From: Sphingomonas sp. KRR8
GTDB taxonomy: Bacteria > Pseudomonadota > Alphaproteobacteria > Sphingomonadales > Sphingomonadaceae
Assembly (NCBI RefSeq): GCF_023559245.1
Contig: NZ_CP097462.1
Coordinates: 992,001-1,056,000 of the forward strand
Reading direction: 5' to 3'
DNA: 64,000 nt
Under the pieces are notes generated by a model, which ran no database searches, was not told the origin of the DNA, and was given only the letters and a program-made list of their open reading frames with translations. The position numbers and the translations under genes are program-made. Shown piece after piece: positions 45,416 to 54,451 of the stretch (within the stretch, counting starts at the first letter, position 1; each line of letters opens with the position of its first letter).

Positions 45416-45864
45416 CCGGGAAAGCTACCGGTCGCTTCGACCCACTTGTCGACCAGTTTCTGATAGGTGTCGGTGCGCTGCTCGGGCAGCCCTTCCGTAT
45501 TCAGCCAGGCTCGGTGAATACTTTCCGCGCCAAAGTGATGCCTGGGCTTGAACCGGCTCTTATCGTCAAAACTGGCGACAGTCAGGTCCATGTTTTCGCT
45601 GCCCTCGCGGAATTTGAAGCCAAGCGACGTCCCGCACTCGCGGCAGTAGGGCCGGACGGCGATCGGTGAGCTCTCGTACCAGTCCGGCTCGCACTGCCAT
45701 TGCACATCCGCTGCCTTGACGTTCCTGAAGGCAATCGAGACCGAACCGGTCGCGCGCTGGCACATCCGGCAATGGCAAAGATAGGCGTCGTCATCCTCGA
45801 CCGGCACCGAAAAGCGCACCCGCCCGCAAGCGCATCCACCACTCATTTCGGTCTTCTCGCTCAT
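45412..45864 (-). CDS. GFA family (glutathione-dependent formaldehyde-activating enzyme-like) protein
   Basis: A 150-residue zinc-binding CENP-V/GFA protein. The ligand cysteines are in GGCACGRVRF, LCHCRMCQRATG and YCRECGTSLGFKF, the usual three-part pattern. Family members were named for spontaneous formaldehyde-glutathione adduct formation, but most have untested function. The ATG at 45864 (MSEKTEMSGG) is chosen because the upstream open frame runs into the flagellin leader region and lacks homology. It is coupled to the downstream hydrolase by an ATGA overlap. Confidence 0.87.
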   Translation of the reverse strand: MSEKTEMSGGCACGRVRFSVPVEDDDAYLCHCRMCQRATGSVSIAFRNVKAADVQWQCEPDWYESSPIAVRPYCRECGTSLGFKFREGSENMDLTVASFDDKSRFKPRHHFGAESIHRAWLNTEGLPEQRTDTYQKLVDKWVEATGSFPG

Positions 45865-46059
45865 CTCTGCCCTCCTCGACGTGCCTTCGTAAGCCTTCGA
45901 AACCAACAGGCAAGAAGTGCACAAGGCGCCGTTAACCACCATTTTTTTCGGCCACTCGAACCGTCCGCGGTGAAATCCTTCCCACAAGAGAGGTGCAGCG
46001 GCCTTGCCGTCGCAGGAACGCAGAAGGCGGTCCTTCAACCCCAGAATGGGAGAATAATC

Positions 46060-46914
46060 ATGTCGTTTTCCGTAAACACCAATGTGGGCGCAATGGCCGC
46101 CCTGCAGAGCCTCGGCACGACTAGCAAGGCGATGGCCCAGACTCAGAGCCGCATTAACACCGGCTACAATGTTGCTTCGACCAAGGACGACAGCGCCGCC
46201 TTCGCCATCGCGCAGACCCTGCGTGGTGACATGGGCGGACTGAAAGCCGTCAGCTCGTCGCTCAACCGTGCGAAGAGTGTGACGGACGTGGCCGTGGCCG
46301 GCGCCGAGCAGGTTTCCGACATCCTGATCCAGATGAAGCAGAAGGCCTACCAGGCCGCCGACGCAGGCATCGATCAGGCCAGCCGTGACGCGATCAACCA
46401 GGACTTCGTTGCCCTGCGCGATCAGATCACAACGGTTGTCAGCTCGTCCGACTTCAACGGCACGAACATCCTCAAGACCGGCGGCGGCGCTGTTTCCGCC
46501 ATCCAGTCACTGCAGGATGGTGACAGCACGACCACCGGCTGGCAGCCGGACTCCCTGTCGATCGCCAACCAGGGCCTCGACCTGGGTGGAACGGTGATCA
46601 CGGTCGGCGCGACTGACCAGATCAACAGCCAGGCCACTGCGCAGAGCATGGTCGACACGCTGACCAACAGTCAGTCGAACCTCAAGACCTCGCTTTCGAC
46701 GCTCGGTTCTGCCTCGCGCAAGATCGACTCGCAGCTCTCGTTCACGAGCAAGCTGAATGACGTGGTCGAGGCGAGCGTGGGTAACCTGGTTGATGCGGAT
46801 CTCGCCAAGGAATCTGCTTCGCTTCAGGCGCTCCAGGTCAAGCAGCAGCTGGGTATCCAGGCGCTCTCGATTGCCAATCAGGCTCCCCAGGCAATCATGT
46901 CGCTGTTCCGCTAA
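46060..46914 (+). CDS. fliC: Flagellin
   Basis: The filament subunit, 284 residues, consisting of the conserved D0/D1 helices with only a short central region. The N-terminal SVNTNVGAMAALQSL and SRINTGYNVASTKDDSAAFA are the classic N-domain; the C-terminal half ends in IANQAPQAIMSLFR. GGGAGA lies 8-13 nt before the ATG at 46060. A weak match to a flagellar -10 element (GCCGTTAA, 45928-45935) lies 125 nt upstream without a good -35. A strong terminator follows. No second flagellin gene is seen in the window. Confidence 0.94.
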   Translation: MSFSVNTNVGAMAALQSLGTTSKAMAQTQSRINTGYNVASTKDDSAAFAIAQTLRGDMGGLKAVSSSLNRAKSVTDVAVAGAEQVSDILIQMKQKAYQAADAGIDQASRDAINQDFVALRDQITTVVSSSDFNGTNILKTGGGAVSAIQSLQDGDSTTTGWQPDSLSIANQGLDLGGTVITVGATDQINSQATAQSMVDTLTNSQSNLKTSLSTLGSASRKIDSQLSFTSKLNDVVEASVGNLVDADLAKESASLQALQVKQQLGIQALSIANQAPQAIMSLFR

Positions 46915-46948
46915 TCCCCAAGACCAAGGAACACCAGTTACTGCAAGG

Positions 46949-46983
46949 ACGGGCCGGAGTGAGCAATCACTCCGGCCCGTTTG
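46949..46983 (+). terminator. Rho-independent terminator after flagellin
   Basis: ACGGGCCGGAGTGA (46949-46962) pairs perfectly with TCACTCCGGCCCGT (46967-46980) around a GCAA loop, with TTT continuing. It lies 34 nt after the flagellin stop. Confidence 0.9.
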
Positions 46984-47011
46984 CCGTCCGCTCCCCAAGC
47001 GAACTGAAATG

Positions 47012-47038
47012 AAAAGCCCCACGGATAAGAGGCGGGGC
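47012..47038 (-). terminator. Probable terminator of the fliG-flgD transcript
   Basis: On the minus strand GCCCC (47038-47034) pairs with GGGGC (47020-47016), followed by TTTT. It lies 3 nt after the flgD stop. The stem is short with a 13-nt loop, so confidence is moderate. Confidence 0.5.
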
Positions 47039-47040
47039 CG

Positions 47041-47736
47041 TCAGCCAATGCTGGCGACGCCGAGCAGGTCGGAAATTGGCAGGGAGACCTGACCACCAAG
47101 GCCAAGCCACAACTCGTTGTTACGCTGTGTGACGTCCTGCACCCGGCCAATGCTGTGAATGGAAGGCGCGATCGCCGCGCCCGCGTCATCCTTGGCAATC
47201 AGCTTGAGCGCGTAGGCGCCACCAGACGCCTTGCTTCCGTCCGCGAGAAGGCCGTCCCAGCTCAACGTCCCGCTGGTCTCACCAGGGGTGACGGCCGGCG
47301 TGGCCACCAACTTGCCGCTGCTGTCGCGGATTTCCGCGGTGATGGTACTGGCGTTGCTCGGAAGCGACCAGCGCCATTGCGCCGGTGCCGAGCCGGACAG
47401 GGCCGACGCCGAGTTGGAGAACTCGGCCTGTCGGCCGATCAAGCCCGAAGCGCCGGTCAGGTCATTGGTGCCGAGCCGCCCCAGCATGTCCTTGAGCAGC
47501 CCCGTCTGCTGGATCGATTGCTCGACCTGTGAATATTGAGCCAGCTGCTGCGTGTACTGCGCACTGTCCATGGGGTTCAGCGGATCCTGGTTCTTCATCT
47601 GCGTGGTGAGCAGCGTCAGGAACATGTTGAACTGTTCTCCGGCATCCGTGCCGAACAAGCTGCTGCGCGACGCGCCTGCGGCGGCGCTGCTATCGGCCGC
47701 ACCGGCAGCGGCGGTCGTGGATGAGATGGCGGACAT
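47041..47736 (-). CDS. flgD: Flagellar hook-capping protein FlgD
   Basis: The cap for hook assembly, 231 residues. The N-terminal region contains FLTLLTTQMKNQDPLNPMD, the FlgD signature, and the C-terminal half is a Tudor/FnIII-like domain with TPGETSGTLSWDG. The ATG at 47736 has AGGAG upstream; an upstream open frame is non-homologous. It is the last gene of the fliG-fliH-fliF-fliN-regulator-flhA-fliK-flgD run, 19 nt after fliK. Hook protein flgE is not in the window. Confidence 0.92.
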   Translation of the reverse strand: MSAISSTTAAAGAADSSAAAGASRSSLFGTDAGEQFNMFLTLLTTQMKNQDPLNPMDSAQYTQQLAQYSQVEQSIQQTGLLKDMLGRLGTNDLTGASGLIGRQAEFSNSASALSGSAPAQWRWSLPSNASTITAEIRDSSGKLVATPAVTPGETSGTLSWDGLLADGSKASGGAYALKLIAKDDAGAAIAPSIHSIGRVQDVTQRNNELWLGLGGQVSLPISDLLGVASIG

Positions 47737-47755
47737 GATAGGAAGCTCCTGCTGA

Positions 47756-49114
47756 TTAGGCCATGAGATCGAGGCGGCCTGACCGGCGAAGCGGTCGCTG
47801 CCAGATTGTCTGCGGATCGCGTGCCTGTTTCCTGCGATCGTGGGGGTTATGCGAACCCTGGCCGAATGGCCGGTCGCCTCCTCCCATATTTCCACCGGCT
47901 GCCTGGTCGCCGCTGCTGCGATCGAAGCGGAAGCTGCCCTGGTCCGCCCGAACGCCGGCGTCGCCTAGCGCGCGCGTAAGGTCCGACAAGTCGCGCCGTA
48001 ACTGGTCGAGCAGCTGCACGTTGTCGCTGCTGACCACGGCGCGAAGGCTGCCCGTCTCGTCAAAGCCAAGCTTGACCTCGATTCGGCCAAGCTCGGCCGG
48101 ATGCATCCGGACCGTGAGCTCCTCCGCGCCCGCCTTGCCGTGCCGCGCGATCATCACGCCAAGCTGATCGGCGAAATCGTGGCCGAGCGTCAGCCGATGG
48201 TCGCCCGCCCGCGGCTCGGCGGCCTCGGTCACGCGCGAAGGGGTCGTGGGCGGAGGCAAGGAGGCCACCGGCGGCGGCGTGGTGGGCACCGTCGCGGCCG
48301 CCGCAACCGGCGCGGTCGCGCGCTCCGGACGGATTGCCGTTTCTGGGTTCATGTCGTTCACCGCCGGAGTGGCGGCTGACTGGTTGGGACCAGCCACCTT
48401 TGCCGTCGCGGCAGGCCCACCGAATTCTGCCGGCGGCTCGCCGCCGGCATCAAACGCCGCCGAAAGCGGAGCGCGGTCCGCCTGAACGGCTGCGGGCGGC
48501 GGCTGATTGTGCACGAGCAGAAGCGGCAACACCGGGACATCCCCCGCTGGTTGCGCAGGCAGGCCGTCGCCGTCGGTCACGACGCCCGATGACGAATCCT
48601 TTGATGATTCCCCGCCAGGCTCCTGACCATCTGGGAGCCGCGTCGGAGTCAAAGTGCCTGCCCCTCCGTCCGCCGTGGGACTTCCAGGCGCTGCCGCGAG
48701 CGTATCGACCGGCACTGCCAACCGCTGCGAGACCACCTTCAGCGGCTGACCCTTCGACCCGGGGTGCGCGACCGCAAGCAATGCAACTTGCGGCGCACCC
48801 GGCGTCGGCACAGGACCGCCTAAGGGCACTGCCGCGCCAATCGAGTCAGCGTCGGTGCAGCCGGCGAGTAGTTCCGCCGCCCCTGCCCTCCCCGATGGCG
48901 GCGAACAGGGTGGTGGAGCCACCAGATTGATCGCTGTCGCAAGCGGTAATGCTTGCGGCGCACTGGCGGAGGTCAGCAGCGCGACGAAGGTCGGGGAGGC
49001 CGCATCGCCCGCTCCCGCACGCAGGGCACCAGCGCCGACGCCGACGCCGGAACCGACACCGACGGCGCTGCCCGCTCCGCCAGGCTCAAGCGGCTGCGAG
49101 GGCAAGCTGTTCAT
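47756..49114 (-). CDS. fliK: Flagellar hook-length control protein FliK
   Basis: A 452-residue secreted ruler that sets hook length and triggers the export-specificity switch through FlhB. Most of the protein (residues 1-310) is Pro/Ala/Gly-rich low-complexity sequence. The conserved C-terminal domain (about 320-420) includes LTVRMHPAELGRIEVKLGFD, the Flg_hook signature. Its start overlaps the end of flhA by 29 nt, and flgD follows. The poorly conserved N-terminal part is normal for FliK. Confidence 0.88.
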   Translation of the reverse strand: MNSLPSQPLEPGGAGSAVGVGSGVGVGAGALRAGAGDAASPTFVALLTSASAPQALPLATAINLVAPPPCSPPSGRAGAAELLAGCTDADSIGAAVPLGGPVPTPGAPQVALLAVAHPGSKGQPLKVVSQRLAVPVDTLAAAPGSPTADGGAGTLTPTRLPDGQEPGGESSKDSSSGVVTDGDGLPAQPAGDVPVLPLLLVHNQPPPAAVQADRAPLSAAFDAGGEPPAEFGGPAATAKVAGPNQSAATPAVNDMNPETAIRPERATAPVAAAATVPTTPPPVASLPPPTTPSRVTEAAEPRAGDHRLTLGHDFADQLGVMIARHGKAGAEELTVRMHPAELGRIEVKLGFDETGSLRAVVSSDNVQLLDQLRRDLSDLTRALGDAGVRADQGSFRFDRSSGDQAAGGNMGGGDRPFGQGSHNPHDRRKQARDPQTIWQRPLRRSGRLDLMA

Positions 49115-51221
49115 TGTCTTCCTTATAGGTGGCAGGGTTGCCGATCATGCCGAGCGACCGAATTCGGGCGCGGACGTGGATCTCGCTCTGGCTGAGCACG
49201 GTGGTGGCCGGACGAACCCGCTCGATGACCGAGCGGACGAACGGGCGCATTGCCGGACTCACCAGCAAGCAGGGGATCTGGCCCTCCTGCGCGAGACGGT
49301 CGTAAGTCTCGCGAACTGCGGCAATGAATCCCTGCAACTGGCTTGGCGCCATGGCCAGCTGTCGGTGATCGCCTTCACCGCCGATAGCCTCGCTGAACGC
49401 CTGGTCCCAGACCGGCGCCAGCGTGACGATCGGGATGGTCCCGTCCACCGTGCAGGCGGCCGAAATCTGTCGGGCCAGGCGTACTCGCACATGCTCGGTG
49501 ATCTGGGCGAGATTGCCGGTCGCGGGGACCGCTTCGGCAATCCCTTCCAGGATCGTCGGAATGTCGCGAATGGACACTCCTTCGCCAAGCAGGTTCTGAA
49601 GCACGCGCTGCACCCCCGATATGCTGATCTTTCCCGGCACGAGCTCGGCAACCAGCCGCTCGGCTTCCTTGTGGACTTCGTTCAGCAGCTTCTGGGTTTC
49701 GGTGAAGGAGAGCATGTCGGCCAGATTCTCCTTCACCAGCTCGGTCAGGTGGGTTGCGATGACCGTGCCGCAATCGACTACGGTAAGGCCGCGGAAACCT
49801 GCCTCGTCGCGAAGCTCTCGGTCGACCCAGAGCGCCGGGAGTCCGAACACCGGCTCACGCGTTTCCTCGCCGGGCAGGCCCGCCGGTCCGCCCGCCGGAT
49901 TGAGCACCAGCAACTTGTCCAGGCGAAGTTCGCCGCGCGCGGCCACCGTCTCCTTGATGAAGACGACATATTCGTTCGCCTTCAGGCTCATGTTGTCGAT
50001 GATCCGGACGCTCGGCAGGACAAAGCCGTAATCGCTCGCCATCTGGCGGCGCAGGGCCCGGACCTGGTCGTCGAGCCTCGCGCTGACCCCGCCTTCGTTG
50101 ATGATCGGGAGCAGACCGAAGCCAAGCTCGATCCGCACTGCGTCAAGGGCGAGAGTCACGGCAATCGGCTCCTCGACCTGCTGGTCGGCGGCGGCGGCAG
50201 CCTCCTCTCGCTGCTCCTGCGCGCTCATGGCGCGGGCCTGACGCGCGGTCCACCAAGCGAGCCAGCCGCACAATGCGCTGAAGGTCGCGAAGGGAAAGAA
50301 GGGCAAACCGGGCAAGAGCGCAAGCACGCCCAGCAGTGCTGACGCCATGCCCAGGCTGCGTGGAAAACGGCCAAGCTGCGTGACGAGCGCGCTGCCCGCC
50401 TTGCCATTGATCCCGCCCTTGCTGACCAGCAGGCCGGCGGCAGTCGACACGATCAGCGCCGGAATCTGGCTGACCAGCCCGTCGCCCACGGTCAGCACGG
50501 TGTAGCTATGGAACGCTTCACTGAGGCCCGCGCCATGGACCAGCACGCCCGTGACGAGTCCAACCGCGATGTTGATGCCGGTGATCAGCAACCCCGCGAC
50601 GGCGTCGCCCTTCACGAACTTCGACGCGCCGTCCATCGCGCCATAGAAGCCGCTTTCCGCCTCCACTTCCTCGCGGCGGCGGCGCGCGGCGGCCTCGTCG
50701 ATCAGCCCCGCCGACAGGTCGGCGTCAATCGCCATCTGCTTGCCGGGCATGGAATCAAGACTGAACCGCGCCGCGACCTCGGCGATGCGGCCAGCGCCTT
50801 TGGTGATGACCACGAAGTTGATGACGACCAGTATGAAGAAGATGGTGAGCCCGATCACCACGTCGCCGCCGATCAGGAACTCACCGAAGGCCGCAATGAC
50901 CCCGCCCGCGGCATGCGCACCCTCATGGCCATGGGCCAGGATCAACCGGGTGCTCGCAATGTTGAGGCCGAGCCTGAGCATGGTTGCAATCAGCAGGATC
51001 GTTGGAAAGGCGCTGAGGTCGAGTGGGCGCTCGATGAACAGCGCCGTCATCAGGATCAGGATCGAGAAGGTTATCGACAGCGCCAGGCCCAGATCCAGCA
51101 ACCAGGCCGGCAGTGGGAGGATGAGCATGGCGATGATCCCAATGACGCCCCCGGCGAGCGCCATGTCGCGGTTCGCGCCGAAGCGCTGCATCGTCTGCGT
51201 GAGGCGGTCGAGTGGCGTCAT
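49086..51221 (-). CDS. flhA: Flagellar export gate protein FlhA
   Basis: The 711-residue core of the flagellar type III export gate. Eight membrane spans occupy the first 330 residues, with the conserved FHIPEP-type loop region (RPLDLSAFPTILLIATMLRL and VVITKGAGRIAEVAARFSLD). The large cytoplasmic domain, which docks chaperone-substrate complexes, makes up the rest. Start and length are family-typical. It is followed by fliK (29-nt overlap) and preceded by the FlbD-like regulator, whose stop shares the FlhA start region. Confidence 0.96.
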   Translation of the reverse strand: MTPLDRLTQTMQRFGANRDMALAGGVIGIIAMLILPLPAWLLDLGLALSITFSILILMTALFIERPLDLSAFPTILLIATMLRLGLNIASTRLILAHGHEGAHAAGGVIAAFGEFLIGGDVVIGLTIFFILVVINFVVITKGAGRIAEVAARFSLDSMPGKQMAIDADLSAGLIDEAAARRRREEVEAESGFYGAMDGASKFVKGDAVAGLLITGINIAVGLVTGVLVHGAGLSEAFHSYTVLTVGDGLVSQIPALIVSTAAGLLVSKGGINGKAGSALVTQLGRFPRSLGMASALLGVLALLPGLPFFPFATFSALCGWLAWWTARQARAMSAQEQREEAAAAADQQVEEPIAVTLALDAVRIELGFGLLPIINEGGVSARLDDQVRALRRQMASDYGFVLPSVRIIDNMSLKANEYVVFIKETVAARGELRLDKLLVLNPAGGPAGLPGEETREPVFGLPALWVDRELRDEAGFRGLTVVDCGTVIATHLTELVKENLADMLSFTETQKLLNEVHKEAERLVAELVPGKISISGVQRVLQNLLGEGVSIRDIPTILEGIAEAVPATGNLAQITEHVRVRLARQISAACTVDGTIPIVTLAPVWDQAFSEAIGGEGDHRQLAMAPSQLQGFIAAVRETYDRLAQEGQIPCLLVSPAMRPFVRSVIERVRPATTVLSQSEIHVRARIRSLGMIGNPATYKEDNEQLALAAA

Positions 51222-51787
51222 CAGGCGGCCGGCGGGACCGCAAGGCCTTCACCGATGAAGGCGCGCAGCTTGTTGCGCATCGTCCGGACGGAAATTCCGA
51301 GCAGCTGTGAGGCCACCGTGCGATTGCCGTTGCAGCGCTGAAGCGTCTCCAAGATCATAGCGCGTTCGACCTCATCCATCTTGTGGCCGACCAGGCGATC
51401 GACATCGGCCGACCGCCCGGCGCAGTCGTTCGAATCTTCAGCGATGACGGCCTCGATCAGGTCTCGGCTTGGCGGCAGCGGAACATAGTCGCGGGCGCCC
51501 GCCCGAACGGCCGCTACGGTCAGCTCGCCCGGAGCGCCGACACCACAGGCGACGATCGGAACGCCGAAGTTCTCGGCGCGGAGAAGGCGGACTATGGCAG
51601 CCACGTCGTGCGTAACTTCAACCAGGATGAGGTCGCAGCCGTACAGGCGAACATCGGCAAGTGCCGCTTCGCCGTCTCGGGCAAACCGGATGTCGGCCTT
51701 GAGCTTGCGGGCTAGGCCACCTGCCAGGCAAAGCTCGCTTGCTGCCCCGCCTACCAGCAGGATGCGGGGAGTGTCCGCCAAGCTCAC
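51221..51787 (-). CDS. FlbD-like regulator: degenerate receiver plus Fis-type HTH, no AAA+ domain
   Basis: A 188-residue protein inside the fliG-flgD operon. Residues 6-115 have receiver topology but lack the acidic pair (ILLVGGAAS), carry Glu57 where the phosphoacceptor Asp belongs (CDLILVEV), and lack the usual Lys. Residues 135-178 form a Fis/NtrC-type DNA-binding helix-turn-helix (CNGNRTVASQLLGISVRTM). The roughly 240-residue AAA+ sigma-54 activation domain found between these parts in Caulobacter FlbD is missing. It is probably a phosphorylation-independent DNA-binding regulator of flagellar genes. GTG start overlapping the fliN stop (GTGA). Confidence 0.83.
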   Translation of the reverse strand: MSLADTPRILLVGGAASELCLAGGLARKLKADIRFARDGEAALADVRLYGCDLILVEVTHDVAAIVRLLRAENFGVPIVACGVGAPGELTVAAVRAGARDYVPLPPSRDLIEAVIAEDSNDCAGRSADVDRLVGHKMDEVERAMILETLQRCNGNRTVASQLLGISVRTMRNKLRAFIGEGLAVPPAA

Positions 51788-52137
51788 GCCGTCAGCAATT
51801 CGGTCAGAGTCACGCCCAGCTGCCCGTCCACCAGGACCAGTTCGCCGCGTGCAATCAAGCGACCGTTGACCAGCAGGTCCACGGGCTCGCCCGCGCGGCG
51901 ATCGAGCTCGACCACGCTGCCCACCGCAAGCTCCAGCAACTGATCGATAGTGAGCTGCGCTCGCCCAAGCAGCGCCTGCACTCGCACCGGCACATGATGC
52001 AGCGGAAGCAGGGAAAGCGGTGGTTTCTCGGCCGCTGGAGGCGATCCTTGCGAGCCCCCTTGCTGGACGCCCAAGGAGGCGCCCGACTCCAGCTCATCGA
52101 AGTCGGCGGCCACCATCTGCTGCGGGTTCGCATCCAT
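51784..52137 (-). CDS. fliN: Flagellar motor switch protein FliN
   Basis: A 117-residue C-ring protein involved in torque, switching and docking of the export ATPase complex. The C-terminal SpoA domain (about residues 45-115) has VRVQALLGRAQLTIDQLLEL and VDLLVNGRLIARGELVLVDG, the FliN signature. The N-terminal 40 residues are linker. It is followed by the FlbD-like regulator gene with a GTGA overlap and preceded by fliF with a 22-nt gap. A second, smaller SpoA gene occurs at 63464. Confidence 0.92.
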   Translation of the reverse strand: MDANPQQMVAADFDELESGASLGVQQGGSQGSPPAAEKPPLSLLPLHHVPVRVQALLGRAQLTIDQLLELAVGSVVELDRRAGEPVDLLVNGRLIARGELVLVDGQLGVTLTELLTA

Positions 52138-52159
52138 CCGCTCTATCCTCTCTGGCTGT

Positions 52160-53755
52160 TTAGTTGCTCATCCACTGCCGAACCACGGATGTGGCTTCGG
52201 CAGGGCTTGCCGCGACGGTTTCGCCGATACGCTTGATGGCGGACGCCTTGAGCTTGCCGTCAACCTCCGCCAGCGCGATTTCCTGATCGAGCATTACCGC
52301 CGCGGGCCCGCGCTCCGTTCCCGGTGCCGCCAGCGCCAGCCCACCTGGACCTTCAATCGCGCTTCCCGCCGACTGGGCACCAGGCAGCGCCGACAAGACT
52401 CTCGCTGCGCCTTCCGGTAAGGCGCTGGGCCGAAGCATTCGCATCGCGAAGAAGGCGATGGCGGCAACGACCAGTACTTTCAGAACGGAGAAGATCTGGT
52501 CCGTCGCCAGATTGGAAAGGAAGCTCTGCTCCGCACCCGCATCAGCCGGCGCGAATTTCATCGCCTCCACGACGATGCTATCGCCACGCTGAGAGTCGAA
52601 ACCCACGGCATTCTGAACAAGACCCTTGAGGCGCTCCACCTGAGCTGCTGGCAGGCCCTGCGCGCCGCCATCGACCATGACCGCGACGGTCAGTCGTTTG
52701 ACGTCGCCGGGAGGACGAATCTTGACCGTACTTGTGCGGCTGTTCTCGTAAGTGGTGTCCTCACTGGTCTCAGTACGGGCGGAACCGCGCTGGTCGCCAC
52801 TTCCGCCACCACCGCCACCGGTTACCTGGGCGTCCGGCAATTGCTGCGACACGCTGGTCGCCGCACCGCCGGCAACGCCTTGCTGGTCCTGGTCGTTGGA
52901 CTCCACGGTGACCTGCTTGGCGATCGCCTGTTTGTCGGGATCGACGACGCTGGCCTCCTCGCGGGTCTGGTCGCGGTCGATCACGGCCGCGACTTCCGCC
53001 CGTACTTTCCCGGCGCCCACGATTGGCTCGAGCAGGCTTTCGATCTGTTGACGCAGCTTGGCTTCGACCTGCTGCTGCTTCTCGTCCGCGTCCCCTGCCC
53101 CACCGGCGCCAGTCTCACCGGCACGCGCCAGCAGAGCACCCGTTTGATCGATCACCGATACGGCATCGGGACTAAGCTCCGGCACGGCGCTCGCAACGAG
53201 GTAGCGAATGGCTTGGACATTTTCGTTCGACAGCCGGCCCAAGGTCTTCACGGTTACCGCGGCCGTGGCGCCCCGCGTCTGGGTGGCGAACAGCTCCCGG
53301 TCCGGCATGACGATGTGAATCCGCGCCGCATGGACGTTCTGCAGGCTCTGAACCGAGCGGGCGAGTTCGCCCTCGATCGCGCGGGTCTCGTTGAGCTTCT
53401 CGCGCGCTGGAGAAAGGCCGAACGACTGCTCGCTGTCGAGCACGTCATAACCAATCTTCCCGCCCATCCGGCTGGAAGCAAGGCTCATCCGCAACTCGGC
53501 CAGGCGTGACTGGGGCGCAAGTACCGCCGTGCCGTCGGGCGAAAGCTGGTGCGGCACGCCGTCAGCTTGCAGGCGGTCGGCGATGCCCTGTGCGGACGAG
53601 GGATCGAGGTCCGTGAAGAGATAGCCCATCGGACCCACGGTGGAGGGGAGCGCCAACCAGATGAGCCCGGCAAAGAGCGCCGCCGCGACGGCTCCCATCA
53701 TGGCGAGGCGCGCTGCTCCGAGCTTTCCGGCCAATTGCTGGATGATGTTGATCAC
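52160..53755 (-). CDS. fliF: Flagellar MS-ring protein FliF
   Basis: The 531-residue inner-membrane ring on which the basal body is built. Membrane spans lie near residues 20-40 and 430-450. The periplasmic ring-building motifs include LFTDLDPSSAQGIADRL and ARIHIVMPDRELF, and the C-terminal tail (AIKRIGETVAASPAEATSVV) binds FliG. I choose GTG 53755, which gives an N-terminus like other FliF proteins (VINIIQQLAGKLG). A TTG at 53812 would add 19 unrelated residues. A palindrome containing a 12-mer shared with the flgC leader lies 79 nt upstream of this start. Confidence 0.9.
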   Translation of the reverse strand: MINIIQQLAGKLGAARLAMMGAVAAALFAGLIWLALPSTVGPMGYLFTDLDPSSAQGIADRLQADGVPHQLSPDGTAVLAPQSRLAELRMSLASSRMGGKIGYDVLDSEQSFGLSPAREKLNETRAIEGELARSVQSLQNVHAARIHIVMPDRELFATQTRGATAAVTVKTLGRLSNENVQAIRYLVASAVPELSPDAVSVIDQTGALLARAGETGAGGAGDADEKQQQVEAKLRQQIESLLEPIVGAGKVRAEVAAVIDRDQTREEASVVDPDKQAIAKQVTVESNDQDQQGVAGGAATSVSQQLPDAQVTGGGGGGSGDQRGSARTETSEDTTYENSRTSTVKIRPPGDVKRLTVAVMVDGGAQGLPAAQVERLKGLVQNAVGFDSQRGDSIVVEAMKFAPADAGAEQSFLSNLATDQIFSVLKVLVVAAIAFFAMRMLRPSALPEGAARVLSALPGAQSAGSAIEGPGGLALAAPGTERGPAAVMLDQEIALAEVDGKLKASAIKRIGETVAASPAEATSVVRQWMSN

Positions 53756-53833
53756 GGCATCCCACTGAACGTCGAGCGGTCCTCGCCCCTCGTATGTGTT
53801 GTAGGAGGCCAACCAGCGCCCAAGCCGCAGCCC

Positions 53834-53846
53834 GGCAAATTTTGCC
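53834..53846. promoter_or_regulatory. Palindrome between fliH and fliF, candidate operator
   Basis: GGCAAA-T-TTTGCC, a perfect 6-bp inverted repeat with one central base, touching the fliH stop codon. The overlapping 12-mer ATTTTGCCTAGT (53839-53850) recurs exactly before flgC at 63402-63413. A flagellar regulator site is a guess. Confidence 0.4.
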
Positions 53847-54451
53847 TAGTGCCCCTGCCCGGTTTCCGCGATCACGCGCTCAAGCGTCGCACCTCGCGAC
53901 GCAGCTTCCACCAGGGCGAACCCTTGGTCCCAGCTGATCCGGCCGTCGCCAGGCTGGAGTGCGGGGTCTTCCCTGACCGTAATCGGTCGCTGCCGCCGTT
54001 CGCCCCGTCGATGCTCCTCGATGACGTGCTGAATTTCCGGCACGAGGTCGGGGTGGACCCATAGCTCCAGCGGCATTCCGCGACGCAGTTCCTGAAGAAG
54101 CTCCCCGAGCACCTGCTGAACGGCGCCGGCTGGTCGTTCGGCTACGGCCTGTCCAGCCAGCAGCTCGGCTCCCGACAAAGCCAGCGAAGTGGCCGCCGCT
54201 TCCAGTCCGGCCGACAGCGCTTGCGACTGCGCGTCGATCTGCTCCGCCGCCAGTACGAGGCGCGTGAGGGCATTCTGCACCGCTATTTCACGCTCATCGC
54301 GGAAACGCTCAAGCGCCGCAGCCTCGCCAGCAGCGAAGCCTCGCTCCTCAGCGGCGGCGATTGCCTCGGCAAGCGAGTCTTCGCCGCACACCACGTCGTC
54401 GGTGGGCAGCGTGAATTCACGCTCGAAGGCAAAGGGTTGGAACGCGGTCAC
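53846..54451 (-). CDS. fliH: Flagellar assembly protein FliH
   Basis: A 201-residue negative regulator and carrier of the export ATPase FliI. It has an acidic N-terminal part, a long Ala/Glu-rich coiled coil (about residues 30-105) including glycine-repeat-like AERGFAAGEAA, and a conserved C-terminal domain with LELWVHPDLVPEIQ and GRISWDQGFALVEA. The start is GTG at 54451, overlapping the fliG stop (GTGA). It is the second gene of the operon; fliI is not adjacent in this window. Confidence 0.87.
   Translation of the reverse strand: MTAFQPFAFEREFTLPTDDVVCGEDSLAEAIAAAEERGFAAGEAAALERFRDEREIAVQNALTRLVLAAEQIDAQSQALSAGLEAAATSLALSGAELLAGQAVAERPAGAVQQVLGELLQELRRGMPLELWVHPDLVPEIQHVIEEHRRGERRQRPITVREDPALQPGDGRISWDQGFALVEAASRGATLERVIAETGQGH

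Noticed and set aside
45928..45935. GCCGTTAA upstream of flagellin as a sigma-28 -10 element
   Set aside because: One mismatch to GCCGATAA but no acceptable -35 at the right distance and far from the start; too weak to call.
53813..53870. Sigma-54 promoter before fliF (GGGGCAC...TTTGC on the minus strand)
   Set aside because: The GG-to-GC spacing is 15, not 10, so it does not fit the consensus.
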